Positions 28,770 through 41,617 of a stretch of DNA of 64,000 nucleotides are shown here, in pieces; positions within the stretch are counted from its first letter, which is position 1; each line of letters opens with the position of its first letter. The translations under genes were made by a program, and so were the position numbers. The notes under the pieces were generated by a model. The model saw only the letters and a list, made by a program, of their open reading frames with translations, ran no database searches and was not told where the DNA came from. Source of the stretch: Syngnathus acus (lineage: Eukaryota; Chordata; Actinopteri; Syngnathiformes; Syngnathidae); the NCBI RefSeq assembly GCF_901709675.1, contig NC_051091.1, positions 3,816,967 to 3,880,966 on the forward strand, written 5' to 3'.

Positions 28770-31700
28770 GTGCTATAGCTAACTATTACGTTTGGCAGGA
28801 CATCAGTTAAGCTAAAGTTTACTCTGTACAGAAGATAAAAGATGAAACGGATCATCACCTTAATTATTATTGTTGCTATCAATCATTAAACATGAACTTG
28901 AATTCAGTCGGAGGCACAAATACGATTTCTAGCGTTCGTCTACAAATGTTTAAAATGTAGAAACGACGTGACAAGATGAGTTTGGGATTTTTGGAGGCAT
29001 TTCTAGCACCATAGCTTGGAATTGATTACTCAGTACCATAAGTGTGAATTTGCCTGTCCTTGCTATAAATAGTAAATGAAAAACTTGATTCTTACTTAAA
29101 GTACCTCAAAGAGGACTCGTGTTTTGATGGTATTAATAATTATTTTCTCTTTTTTTTTTTTTAATCGATGTATACAGTACCGAAACGGCCAAATCAAACC
29201 TGAAGCATCTCCCAGTTCTGCCCACCCAAGTTCTCAGGAAACACCCGTCTCTCAGTTACTGGTTAGTTGTCGAAGCAGTACCTATATTTCTTTCCGCCAA
29301 AATGTCTTGAGATGATTTGTAAATATTGTTTATTTCATTATAGTGAGGACAAAGTGATTGAACATTACAAGAAATTGAAGGGACTGACCAGAGGACAGGC
29401 CATTGTGAAGTAAGTATCAGGAGTTTCTGTTTTATGAATACACTTGTTTTGAGTTTGTGAATTTTGAGTAATGATCGTCACTGGGCCAGAATGTGACATC
29501 AGTGGAGGTGCTCATGGTCAACAGCCAACAAAGCACTAGTTCCGTTCAGTTGAAACCCAAAACAAGCCCTCGGGGTCATTTACAAAGTGAGGTTTTGTGC
29601 CCTTGAATCCATCAATGGATTCTCCCATCTTCTGTTTTTACAGCGGGAAGCAAATCAATCCGCTTCCCACTGTAAATGACTTGCCACTTAACTCTTACAA
29701 AGGCCACATGTTGGCAGTGATGGAGTACAAGTGAGTGTGGTCCTTCTAATCTCCTCCTCTTTCTCTCTCGCTCTCGCTTTAAAGGTATCTGACCCTGGTT
29801 GAGTCACTGCCAACATACGGAGTCCATTATTATCCAGTAAAGGTAACATCAGTGGCTTCAGTAAAACTCACCGCTCCTCACGGAGGAACTTCAAATCCTC
29901 ATTAACGTACAGGAGTGTTTGATGTTAGTGTTCGAAACAGAAAATTCTATTTTAAAAGTCTGCTTTGTTTAGATGTGTCTTGCTAAATCCAATGGATTTG
30001 AGGTTTAGTTAGATTAAAGATGTATCAACGATAAGAATTTTGACACCATTTTGCTACAGGACAAGCAGGGAATACCCTGGTGGCTCGGTGTCAGCTACAA
30101 AGGTGTTGGCCAGTACGACTTACAAGACAAGCTGAAACCAAGAAAGGTATTTGCTTTTATGTATACTATGTGAACATTCCAAAATGTAGGCAAGTGTTAC
30201 ACTGTTCATTCCCAAAGTTATTGAGTTTTATTTTTATTTTTTTTGAATCACAACACTTCCTTATGAACCTTTGATTTTGTTAGCCCTGACATGGTTAATG
30301 ATCCATTCAATGTGTAAATAAGCATCATTAAGATCCCCCATTCCCATGCCAGTCAAGAGAAAGCAGAGAGTTGGTGGGAACGACATTATCGGGTTTGGTG
30401 CTATTGAGTCAAGGTTAAGATCAATCAGGAAAAGGGGGGGGGGGGGGGGGGGAAATGAATAAAAGGCGTATTTTTCTGCAATGCAGGCTTCGGTGTGGAC
30501 TGTGACATATCCAATGGTCTCCTCCGTTTGTACTTTTCAGCAGATAAATATGTCTTTGATGCTCCTTTCGTGTGCTTGTTGAGTGTCATTGAGTAAAACT
30601 GCATTTATTTTTTACTAAGATCTCTTTAGTGGGCTTCCAAGTACCTATTTCAAGGGAAAATGTGATTTCTTTTAACGCCCCCACCTTTGGTATTTGAGCA
30701 TGGCTGCGTTGGCCTTTCATATGCACAAAAAAAAAGTTGAAAGCTGTTGACGCTGCAGGATCTGTTGTAACGCAGGTTCCCAAAACAGCCATGAGCCGTC
30801 CGTCAGTGTCACGTGTGTGGTATTTGTGTTCTATAGGGAGCGGACGGGCCTCTAGGACTTGCGTTGGCACTCAGCCAGCGGTGCTCGTGGGTGATAAGGG
30901 AACATACCTTCACCGTTTCCTGCTGTTGGGGGAATACGGAGTCGTTTTTCAAAACCACAGTTTGTTGACATTCGTAATTCTTGCGAGTCTGCTGCTTTTG
31001 AAGAATGAATTTGGCATTTCTTGTGATTTTTAACTGCAAGTATTGTCAAGAGATTTGGATACTGTTGTTACTATGAACTTAAATGTGTTTGAGAATGTCT
31101 GTTTTGGGTGTATTTACGTCGTGATGATTTCTGAATCACGTTCTATCGAAAGTGAGCAGCAAGATTTATTAAGAATGTCCGCTTTGGGTTCAAAATGATG
31201 AATGATGGTTAAGATTTGTGAATCATTCCGTCGAAAGTAAGGCCCAGAATAGAAACGGAAAAGATCCATTTCCTCATTTCTTTTACAGTGAATGGTTATA
31301 TTTGTATAATGTCACTTGATGTGTCATGTGGAAATGCGGGACACAATTTCCAAGGGGTAGAGCAAACTGAGCTTTATTTTTGTATGCCGTTCAGGAGTTT
31401 TATTTTTGGGGTCGGTTACTCGTAGTCCCAGGTGCCTGGATTATGGTTGTTATTGATTGTGATCCTGACTGAAACCTCCGGCAGGATCAGAATATACTAA
31501 AACCACAGGCATCTCTATCTGAAATGTGAGATATGACAACAATGTTGACTTAAACACTCTTTATTCACTCAATGCTTCAGGATAAGATTACAACAGCATG
31601 AAAGAAATCAGCAATTTGTTTTGTAGTCTACCAACTCTGTAAACTTTTTAAAACGTCTGTAGCAGTGAAAGGGATCTGCAAGAAAATGCTCACACTTGTT

Positions 31701-34700
31701 GCAAAGCTTGAGGTGTGTCACATCCCAAACATATTTTGGCAGTGGCCTCAGATGCAGTCTCTGAACTGTTTCTTTTTGTACTCCATATCCATATGAGCTA
31801 GCGCATGTGTAAACTCTCTCAAAGTTTTGATTGCAGGTAACCTCGACATTATTTCAATCAATGATATTTTGGCCACCTAAGTTTTCTGTACAAATGTGGA
31901 AGTGTTGGTTCAGGGGAAAAAAGAAAAATAATGCTGAAATCACAGTTGCATACTCCAGTACAATTCTTTTAAAGAGGAAAACTAGTCGCTTATATCCTAA
32001 AAAAATCTAGCGACACCAGTCCTGGAACTTTTTTGACTCACCTCATCCTCATATATGTATGTGTATCTTTTTCTTTTTTTGTCTCTCTATCTATTTGGTA
32101 CTTTATTATATTGACATAAATACAACCTGTTTGTCTGGTTTGGCTAAAAGGAAAGCGGGGCTGTGTAGGCGCGTTAGAGAGAGAGGGAGCAAGCTCAGAG
32201 TGGCGCAAAGGCGAGGGTGAGGTGTCTCTGATGTCAGAGGACGGGGGTGGTGAAAGGGGTGTGGCTCAGCTGAAACTCTTGCAACACCTATCTAGTTCCC
32301 GCAGAGCACACAAGAAAGGGCATTGTTCAAGGAAGCTCAAGCCCTGTGGGAAGCTCAAAGTCAGTAGGATCAGGAATATAGCAGGGGGAAGTCAAATCAA
32401 ACTTCAAGGTAAGACCCGATCACGTCCATCTTTCAGTTTTTGAAATATCTTTAAGAATGTTGAAATTGCAGAGGAGCTTGTGTTTTGCTTTTTTTTTTTT
32501 TTTCCTCCTACCTGAGACATAGTTTCTCCTGCAAAGTACAAAGTTGTCCTGAATGCTGACACCTTTGAGCAGTTCGCTTTGGCTCACTGTTTGATGTGCA
32601 ACAAGAATCTTTTGAGGGATTATAGTAAAAAAAATAAAAAATGGATCAAATAGCAAATCTCAGGCGGCAGTCGTGCAATAGCACGATATCATGATTGCTG
32701 CAGTGGTAGAACTACCTGAAGCTTCCTGGCAAAACGTTCACACCTATTATATAACCGCAAGAGCGGAACAAGATTCTTTATCCTGATTTTTTTTTTTTGT
32801 CTGTCTTTGATTCATCAAACCCAAGTCTTGATTTTCTGAACAAATCAAATCCATGTCATTTCTGATAATATGTTTTCTGCTAATCTCCAGTGCTCAACGT
32901 CCCGAGAATTACCTGTGGTTGAACTCTTGAGAAATGTTTTTCGAGCCCAACTTAAGATTTTGACCAATTTTGATTGGTCCGTGTGTAGTCACTCAATGTC
33001 AATGACACTTGCAAATCTCATTGTAAGCAATCTTTTTCTCTCTCGCTCTCTGCAGTTGTTCTCGTGGAAGCAGTTAGAGAATTTATATTTCCGAGAGAAG
33101 AAATTTGCCGTGGAAGTAAACGACCCCCACAGGTCAGTGAAGCAATCTTTAAGGATCTGTGATCTTTTGTTTGGGCTGTGATGTCTTTTTATAGCCGCAG
33201 TTTTCGCTATTGTCATGCATGATGTTCTCCTACACCTTGCATCTTGTCGACAGTGGTCAATTTAGGGCGCCTTGTTCCCGGCTGAAAGTTGAAGCGAGCA
33301 CTCTCCTGCTGTTAGCGGACTTTATCTTCGATGTGTTGCTTCCCAGCACCAGAGCTTTAAATAAAAACAACCTGCTGGCTTCGAAATGACTCAAATGCAG
33401 AGATTTTGGTTGGATTTTGAAGCTTTGCCTTTGTCCCTGGAGAATTCGAGCATATTCTGTGGGCTTCTTTTTTTGCTGGCCATGTTGGGGAACTGCAATG
33501 AGTGTATAAAGGTTTTTGTCTTCAACAGTCAAACGGTGAACAAGCGGACCTTTGGACAGTCTGGCCTTGTCATTCACTCCTGGTATGCCAGTCATTCTCT
33601 AATTAAAACTATCTGGGCGATGGCCATCAGTCAACACCAGTTCTATCTGGACCGAAAGCAAAGTCGAGTGAGTATTTGCTTCTTAGAATGCTCCGATCAT
33701 ATTTCAACACCCGCTTATTTGATATTCACTGACAAATGACAGCCATGTTTCACAGTGTTCCTTCCTTGCTATGTTTCATTTGTGCCAATGTGCCCCGCCT
33801 TAAAGCGCCACTTTCGTTTTCCCCCCCTTTTATTATGCATTTTTTTCTATACTCACCAGCAGTTTTGCCCACATGAGTACATATATAGTAGTTTGAAAAG
33901 AAATGGCTCCCATGTTGGATATTTTTATGTGGTCTGCACTTGAGCTTAATGGGGGAAGAGGATTTTTAGATAACCAGAGGGTCAGGTACTTGGAAGTGTT
34001 GATGCGCAAGAACTGTTTACTATGCAGAGCGAACATTTTATTCCTCAGTCTGAGTGGTGAATCAGTAGAATTGTCTTTTTTACGATGCCGGTCGTAATGA
34101 AGCTCGTAAGGAATCACATAGCCTTCGTATAATGTGCAGAGTCAAGCTTGGAATACACAAAAGGCAGAAATAATAACAACATGGCAAAAGGGGAATTGTG
34201 GGGGTTTTTTTTAGTCGCTGTCCAATTACCCAAGGATGCAAAGCACAACGTGTTTTTTTTCGTGTTTGTGCTTTGCGGAGGACATTTGCTGAGCTAAGAC
34301 ACCATGAAGGTGGATGTCTTTTGCAATGGAGATACATCAAAGAAAAAAAACGTGAAACCGGGAGGATTTCGATTTTATTCATTTCTAGTTCTCCAAATCT
34401 CATTATTTTAAATTCACAATGTTGTGTGTAGGAAACCTGTTTTGCGTTTCAAAGGCGGATGGCGCACGTGTTCGGACAGGAATAGATTGCCTAACCTGAT
34501 GGTTGAAGGAGCAGCGGATTTATTCAGCATGCAAATAGGACAGCCTGATTTTTGTACATTCTTCCAATAAAAAGCTCTCAATCCCTCCTTAATTTCTCTT
34601 TTCGTTTAAAAATACCTTGTCTATTTTCTCCACGTAGTCAAATATGAGCACAACAAGAAGCTCGGGAGACATCGCCGTAGATCTCACAGAAATCAGCACC

Positions 34701-37700
34701 CAGCGGATCGGTAAATTTCCAGGTCCCGCAAGCAAAGATCAGCTCATCATGGCAAGTAGTGGAAGCCTCATCTCAGCCGGTACGTGGCAGCTTCATCTGT
34801 CCTACTCCTCGGGCGCTCATCCACTTTAGTCATCATCTCACATGTTCTGACAGGTTCTGCCGACTCTGACGTCGGCGATGAGCAGAGGAAAGAAAAGATT
34901 AGCGAGTTGAAAACAAAAGAGAAAAAACTTCAGGACGCACTCAAACAGAAAATTGAGGAACTGAAGAAGATCTGCATGCGAGAAGCGGTTAGTCTGTCAA
35001 TCTTTTCTTTTCTCATTTCTGTAAAGCAGGGGTCATCTCCAAGATCCACATGGCTCAGCGATGAAATATTGCGGTGGAAGATGTCAAGCATCCAAATCGG
35101 AAAATAACGTGATTGTTCTCACTTTCAGGAAATTACCGGCAGATTACCAAAAGACTATCCGTTGGTTTCTGGCGAAAAGACTCCTCAAGTTCGAAGACGT
35201 GTCGGCGCAGCATTCAAGCTTGACGACCTTTTCCCCTATGATGAGGTAAGTGTTTTGTTTTGCAGTCATTTGAGGATTCCTTCTGCTCGACAAAATAAGA
35301 ATATGCCAGATCGTTTTAGGTAGGTGAATGAATTAAGAACTCATTTGTGTGTTTTCCTGTAGGACCCCCATTTGAGGAATCTGGAAAGGAGATTCGCCTT
35401 GCAGCAGAAGTTCGTGGAAGCAGCCATGAAGTTAACCAATGAGATGGATCTGAGTAAGACAGTGAAGAAAAAGAGAAAGAATAACTGCTTGGACGCAATG
35501 AGAAAACTGGAGGAGATCGAGGGGGAGATCAACGCCTACAGGATCTGGAAAGGAAAGAATCCCACCCAAAGAGCTTCGCTGATCTTAGCAGGTATCATAA
35601 ATAAGTCACACATGCAGAGCCTTCTTTTGCATGTCAACATGAATCATTTTCTGAGTCATTTCCTTCTTATCGTTTTCAGACGATGTCAACCCATCAGACC
35701 TCAGCTCTCAGTCCGACAGCTTCACGCTGGATGAAGGTAGGGCCCGTTTTAATTAGTGTTCACGTCCATTACTGTAATAGACATCAAGTAAGCCTGTTTT
35801 TCCTCGCAGATGACGAGCTCAGCGCCCACAGGCAGCGCTCAAGTTCGCTCCAGTACTCCCCGAGATCCCACCATGCAGAGACACTCAGTATCTACTCCGG
35901 CAATGAGCGACGAGTTTCGGCTAATGACCAACACACAGACGGAAGGTATTTAGCAACCGCCCCGTCACCTGTGTTCATATTTTTTTGTGCGTGGTGTGGA
36001 GCTTGTGGAGACCTGTGAAGCAGCTCCAGATCTGCATTCCTGCCAATTGCCTCAAGCCACCCTGTGAAAAGTTCCCCCTTTATCAACCCAAATCCACCAG
36101 TTTTAAAAATAGAACGGAAAAAAAAACGTGTCGATGCCTGTGAGGGAGCAAGCGCCGATCCCTGTATGGTTGCAAAGAGGAGGGGCCAAATGTTAAAGTG
36201 GCGTTGCCCAATTAGCTTCCGGTCGCTGTGTTGCCTTCAAATGTGAACTAATTCGAAGCAGTCACAATGTCAGATGAGCGAAATGCTGTTTTCAGGACAC
36301 CGCCGCAGCGTTTTTTGTTTTTCTTCCATCGGCCGGCCAGTCTGAAAAGAAGAGGAGTCGCGTATCCCCGATATTGAACTGATATTTAATTCTTGTCTGT
36401 GTTCCAGATCGAATTACGGTCAAATTCAGGAACCACTCTACCGCAGTCACCACAATGCCTTAACAAACCACAACAGTCCACACAAATCAGGTTCCAGAGA
36501 GCCTCGCGACGCCCGCAGTATGCCTCCCACGCCGCTGCTCACGCGCAACGCTTACAGCAGCACCCAACTCAAGTATGTCGTGTTGAAGATCTTCCAAACA
36601 TGCATTTTGGTTCCATGGAGTTTGACTCGATTTGATTTGTGTCGCATTCAGATCAGAGGACGCGCCGCAGCTTTTTCGCCAACGCAGCGGGAGTCTGGAG
36701 TCCCAGTCGAAGTTTGCACTAGAGCCCGAAGCACGCGTGCCCGCGTTCAACTTGTCCCCGCCCCGACGCAGCAACAGCACCGAGGTACTCGACGACGGCT
36801 CGTCCTACACCAGCCAGTCCAGCGTGGAGTACACGGTCCCCGGCAACCCCAACCACCGACGGAGAGTGCGTGGCCGCCACAGGAAAGATATTTACGCCAA
36901 CACGGGTAGCATGCCCAATTTGGCGCAGCCGGATGTCCACAGTCACGCCTACCAGGGCCGCGCTCGACCCACCACTACGACCTTCTACATCACGGGATAT
37001 CCTCACCACGCGGAGCCAGAGATTTACCCCAATGGCGTCTATATGTACGACAATGAGACGGAGGGACACTACAGCGTCAATCCGCCATTCCATCCTCCCC
37101 ACGCAGCCTATCGTCCCCGCGATATGCACGATCGCTACGGCAACGACGAGCTAGACGGCACGTCGCAGAACGTGTACGCGACGCTTCGGCCGCCCAGGAA
37201 CCGCCCGGCTCCCCGCGGCGAAGAGCAGATCTCGAGGAACTTTAAGAAGGCGGTTGTGGCCGAGCACTTGAGAGGCTGGTACCATCGCAACACGGCCTAC
37301 AAGCAGGCGGCTTACGGCTCCGAATACGACCAACACAGTCTGAGCTACCAAACCATGGGTGCACCGCTCAGCCACAGCAACAGGAGCCTCTCCTACTCAT
37401 CAGGTTAGACGAGTCTCAATCGTGGGTTGACACGCAGGGAGTTCCGAATTAACATTCTCCACCGTTCTCACAGCCTCCTCCAATGGAAACTGGCACGGCC
37501 ATATCGGCGGTCACGGACGAGTCGATTGTGACATGCCCAAGCAGATGCCGCAGACCTACACCTACACCACAGCTCCCTTTGGCCGCCCAACCCACAGCAG
37601 GTAAGAAGCTAAATGGATCTCTTATTATTATAGATTACAAAATGTATTATTGTTATAATATTAATTATTATTATTATTATGTACTGTATGTCCAGACTAG

Positions 37701-39105
37701 CACTGTTTTTTACTGCACCATTTTAAAAACATAACCCCTCCACCCCCCGTTACTGTTCCCTTGCATCTCCCCTTTGGAGTCCACTGGGCTGGCTTTTACA
37801 TAGATGTCACTCTTGACAGCATTTTACTATTTCTTGGCACAGCCTTGATGGTCGGGGACGCTGTGTTTTTTCTTCCACAAGACCTTCCTCTTCATTTTCC
37901 CCCTCCTGCCTTCCCTCCTCTTCCTTCTCCCCTGGCTGGTGATCTGCAGCCCAGAGGAGGTTCAGAGCCTCCTCCGCAGGGTACAGGCCCGGTAAAGTGC
38001 ACCTCGCAAAAGGTACTCGTAATAGGTAGACAAGCTACGGCCGGAGCCTGCGCCTTCTCTGCTTCCGAGACTCTGCTCATTAGCTGCTTGTCAATGTTTT
38101 GAAGTGAGCTTTGCAGCTGAGATGTTTGACTGACTGCTCAGTGTCGCGCACGATGATGTTAATTCACGTAGACTTAACTTGCATGGCTTTGGCACGCGAC
38201 GTGCTTTACTTCTTTCTGTGATTGACATATTGTCATTCAGCGATCACATTCCTCTGCACTATGCTTTTTCGCAGAGGGCCCCCCTGCTCACGTGCCGCCA
38301 TTCACCATTTTGCCCACGTGCAGATTCCTCCTTTATTTTTAGCGGCAGGGTTTTAGTGAGGCTTCACAGAGGTGTACGCAAACTTCTGACCAGGACATTT
38401 GCTTCCCTTTCCCAATCATAAAAGTCACGACATAAAGGAGGAGATCATAAGAGACAAAAATGTGAACTCCTCACAAATGCTTATCAGGGTCACGTGACCC
38501 AAGTCCTTACTGATGTCTCCTTTCGTTTTCGGAGTGTGTTGTAGTGGTGAGAGAGCACTCAAGTGGCAGAAGGAAAATGTGGCCCCTGAGCATTGTTGGA
38601 TTTCATCGCTACCTGTGTGTGTGTGTGTGTGTCTATGTGCGCTATATGCTTTTTTTCCGCTGCGTGAGAATGTTTGACTCCGACTTGAGTCATCTCAAGT
38701 GTTTTGTGTCAAGTGGCCATAACGCAGTCCGGCATCGATCGCTTGCGGCTAGAACTTGTTTGGAGTCGCCCTTTCATACCTGTAGCATGCAATGGAATTT
38801 TTTTCTTTTGTCAGATGCATTTGGACCAACTTGAAGCGAGCTTGAGGGAGGAGTGTTATTTTGCAAGATGTTTCAGGATGATCATGCCATGACAAGAAAC
38901 GTTCTGTTTTGCTGTGCACGTGGGAAAGAGGCTCTTTAATCACATAAATATCTGCTCCAGTCTGATTGTGTTTTTCTTTTCATCTAATTTCAGATCTTAC
39001 CTAGATGTCAACCAAGTGGACATCAGCAACCATTCGGAAACCAGCCTGGACCCGCAGGATCGGATACACTGGCACGAAGGCTCAACAACAGGAACAATAG
39101 TTTAG
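23944..39105 (+). CDS. frmd4b: FERM domain-containing protein 4B (cytohesin-binding scaffold)
   Basis: A membrane-cortex scaffold; mammalian FRMD4B (GRSP1) binds the Arf-GEF cytohesin-3/GRP1 at epithelial junctions. Twenty-three coding exons join in frame to 1020 aa (human about 1034): 23944-24105, 24384-24449, 24697-24791, 24913-25005, 25214-25298, 25883-25939, 26242-26264, 29178-29261, 29344-29409, 29785-29842, 30060-30146, 33056-33132, 33529-33667, 34638-34779, 34854-34987, 35129-35245, 35363-35591, 35680-35736, 35810-35945, 36408-36572, 36652-37403, 37474-37600 and 38994-39105. The N-terminal exon (MAVRMIRGIEDVVASSSQLL) matches the long human isoform, and MTEGRQCRVHLLDG at 55 could start a 966-aa form. 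FERM spans about 57-365. A charged coiled coil (EKISELKTKEKKLQDALKQK) at about 420-456 begins the cytohesin-binding region. The Ser/Tyr-rich tail ends DRIHWHEGSTTGTIV like human. It is head-to-head with mitfa and convergent with arl6ip5. Confidence 0.95.
25440..25860. other. GC-rich island in a frmd4b intron, possibly a solo LTR
   Basis: Within the 584-bp intron between the exons ending 25298 and starting 25883, the sequence turns GC/CpG-rich. It contains G-rich tracts near 25512-25550, then an AATAAA-like stretch (GTTAATAAAAATCACC) near 25668, then a (GT)n run near 25745. This order of CpG-rich part followed by a poly(A) signal is LTR-like. I cannot find clear TG...CA ends or a target duplication, so the call is weak. 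Confidence 0.2.
26242..26264 (+). other. frmd4b: 23-nt microexon of frmd4b
   Basis: A polypyrimidine tract (T-run) and TAG acceptor precede 23 nt (GAGGTCAGCGGCGATTACAC then ATG), followed by donor GTAAGG. It encodes EVSGDYT plus two bases of a Cys codon completed in the exon at 29178. It aligns with human EAKGDYTS, so it is needed to keep frame. The next intron is 2.9 kb. The short exon is easy for gene finders to miss. Confidence 0.8.
28734..28764. repeat. Poly-C tract, 31 bp
   Basis: An uninterrupted run of 31 C lies in a frmd4b intron. Such a tract is length-unstable and error-prone in sequencing. On the minus strand it is a G-run able to form G-quadruplex structures. Confidence 0.95.
29644..29730 (+). 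other. frmd4b: Candidate extra in-frame exon in the frmd4b FERM domain
   Basis: TTTTTACAG precedes 87 nt without a stop in the required frame, followed by donor GTGAGT. Phase is 2 at both ends, so inclusion inserts exactly 29 residues (NGKQINPLPTVNDLPLNSYK, then GHMLAVMEY) between GQAIVK and YLTLVESLPTYG. Human FRMD4A and FRMD4B have no insertion here as I remember them. The intron to the next exon would be only 54 nt (29731-29784), short even for a fish, so inclusion may be inefficient or regulated. Confidence 0.55.
30434..30452. repeat. Poly-G tract, 19 bp
   Basis: An uninterrupted run of 19 G lies on the transcribed-sense strand of frmd4b, in the intron between the exons ending 30146 and starting 33056. 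Its length is likely unreliable in an assembly. Confidence 0.95.
32150..32408 (+). promoter_or_regulatory. frmd4b: Possible internal frmd4b promoter and alternative first exon
   Basis: A GC-rich patch in an AT-rich intron ends at a strong donor, CTTCAAG|GTAAGA (after 32408). An ATG at 32231 opens 59 codons (MSEDGGGERGVAQLKLLQHL...) up to the donor, but the resulting phase (1) does not match the next known exon at 33056 (phase 0). It could be an untranslated first exon, could splice to an unrecognised exon, or could be chance. Confidence 0.3.
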
Positions 39106-39950
39106 CTGCCTGTCATTCAATCGTTTTGCGCATGACAAAGGCGTCCCGGTGCCTTAGACTGCACTTACCTGTTTTTCTGAGCGAGGAGAGCCAAAGAATG
39201 AAGGAATTTACACGCAAAGGCCAAGTGGACCTTGTTTGTATTGACGCCACTTGTGCACCGTTGCCGCATTCGAAGCTGCCGTGGAACGCAGACTTCAAGT
39301 ACGCAGTTTTGCTCTGAAGACATTGAAACCGGGCAGAGTCGCGTCTCCACTGAGCCGCACCGAACAACTTTTTACCGCGTCTTCTCCTGTCACTTGCATT
39401 CACGTTTGAACAGAACCAATGAAGGACCAGATGAGGATCGACATAACCTGATCAAAAATGAAGGAGCTCTTTAGCAGCCAACCGGACAAAGATGGCTCTT
39501 TACCTGCAACACTGCACAGCCACCAGATTATTATTTTTTTTTTATTTCCGGATGCTTTGCTTTCCGTTTTTATTCCATCTGTGTGACCATGACGTTTCTA
39601 AAGTATACTACCTTACTTTACTGTAAAATTAAACTAAATCATGTGTTTTAACACCAGTATTACTCCCAAAATCTAACAAAGACTACTGCCACACCACTTC
39701 ACAAATATTGAAGAGAAGAAACTAACAGAAAAATGGCTTTTTTTATACTTCCATGCTGGAACTCATGGACCGGTGCTCGTAATTTCTCTCAAGAGAATGT
39801 TACATGTTTTTATTGTTAATACACTGGTTGTTTGTGGAGCATCTTGTGGATTTGAAAAGCATGTAATATATCGCAAACATTTTGTTAAGCTGGTTCTTAG
39901 GATTTTGTATAATTTCACTCGTTGGAATAAAACAAATCAGATTTTGTTTG
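39106..39950 (+). other. frmd4b: frmd4b 3' UTR with polyadenylation signal
   Basis: Between the TAG at 39103-39105 and a canonical AATAAA at 39926-39931 no other coding exon is visible. The AATAAA is followed by T/G-rich sequence (CAGATTTTGTTTGAAGTCGTCGTG), consistent with a cleavage region, giving a UTR of about 830 nt. Confidence 0.6.
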
Positions 39951-41611
39951 AAGTCGTCGTGTGGTTGATAGGACACACGGATCCACAAAACAAATTTAAT
40001 GAGCGGAGGAGGGATGCAGGATTAAAGCCGTTAAATTAGCTAATTAAATGTTCGGTTCAGTTAATTAAACGGCCTTGGAAACTGTAGCATTAGATTAGTG
40101 GTGCCACATGCAAAAAGGATCTGCTCACTTTATTCGCTCGCACTTTTTTGACTCCGGGGAGCTGTGAAACTGTTTTTTTTTTTGCTTTGCATTTAAGAAA
40201 AGTAATGAGTCTGTGGCAAAACGAGTAATGCTTCAGTGACATGAATGAGTGAGCCTCTCCAACCAGAAGCAAAGATAAACGTCAAAAAGTTTGCCTTGCT
40301 GCTGTCTTGCAAAAGCTGTGTTTTGATTGTTGTCTTCTTTTCACACGGCTGTTTTGCCAGCCTGCCTTCTTGTGTTCTTCAGCACTAAACCCACCAAACC
40401 AGTCTTTAAAACTCACCACACCCACTTTGGGATTTAACCACCTCTTCTGTCCTCCGACAAGCTAGTCCTTATTGAACCAAACCCTCCCTTTAGGCCGAAA
40501 TCTGCTCGATCCTCCCTCCCCCCCATTCCGATTCTAACCTTTCACCTCATTTCACTCCCAAACTGACACACATTTTCAAGTGTGAATGAATTGACACAAT
40601 TCAGCAGCTCCACCGGCTTGTTGTGTTCCGCTTCTCGGTGGAGCTCAAGGGAGGTCTCGCACAATCCCGGCCGGCTCCCTGGCTTTTACCCAGAGGCAGT
40701 GACAGGGATCGTGTTTGGCATCCAGCTGTCTCTGGGCCTGGACTGATTCATACCAGCTGCAGACAGACGCTAGTGGGCTGTTCCGGCTGACACTCAACTA
40801 CATAAACAAGGCCATCTTAGGTGCTTCAATCCACGAACAAGGTACAATCGAAACACGTCCGAGTTGCACAGTAACCCGTTGAGGGACCGAAGTGTGCGTT
40901 GACTTTTTCTTTGTGAGAGTTGTGCAGTACTTTCTTGCGCTGACTTGCGTATGAGACACCTGTCGAGTGTGCACACGTGCTACTAGGAGGCGTGAGCAGC
41001 TGTAGGAACAAAAAGAAGAGCCTGCACTGTGCTCACAGAGACATGATTTGACTTGAGCCAAGACTTTCTCAAGTTGCACAATATGAACGATGTCATAGTG
41101 AAGAGCTGCAGTTGATGGTTGCTGTGATCACTTGTAAACACGTAAATAAACAACCCTCATGGAATGGTTGTCTTAAATTTAAACAAGAATCCTGAATGAG
41201 ACTAAAAAAATGGAGTTTCATAGGAAGCCAATTGATTTTCCGTCACTAGGTCGGTAACCTTGCTAAACACTTTTTTTTAGCGCTCTCCGTGTCACTAACA
41301 TTGCCTTTCTGCACTAGTGATGGGTAAGCTGACGTGGTGCTCCACTGATATTTGGAGATGGGTGATAAGAATTCACCACACACTGATCACTGCTCTGTGC
41401 TATGAGCGGCCCATCGATTAACATCGGCCAAGCTAATCAGTCACCCCGAGGCCTCTGTCAAGATGAAAGATTCAAGGCTGCGCGAGGAATACAGATGGAT
41501 TTAACTTAAGACCTCGGAGGCTTTTGAAGTCTTCACTTTTGAACGTTGACACAGTAATGTGACTCATGTAGTCCATTCATCGTGGCTACAGACAAAGAAG
41601 GTACTTTCTCT
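39951..41611. other. Spacer between convergent frmd4b and arl6ip5
   Basis: No gene, RNA gene or clear repeat is recognised. The stretch contains C-rich low-complexity sequence near 40500-40545 and nothing with convincing splice sites. Confidence 0.5.
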
Positions 41612-41617
41612 TTTATT
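41612..41617 (-). terminator. arl6ip5: Candidate arl6ip5 polyadenylation signal
   Basis: TTTATT on the plus strand reads AATAAA on the arl6ip5 strand, about 350 nt past the stop codon at 41970. Position and context are good; use is inferred. Confidence 0.5.

Noticed and set aside
35061-35249. Frame crossing a frmd4b intron-exon boundary
   Set aside because: It includes intron sequence and reads the exon at 35129 in the wrong frame; the correct frame gives GRLPKDYPLVSGEKTPQVRR.
36719-37129. 136-codon frame antisense to the large frmd4b exon
   Set aside because: Same cause: it is the shadow of a GC-rich coding exon, and the sense frame matches FRMD4B.
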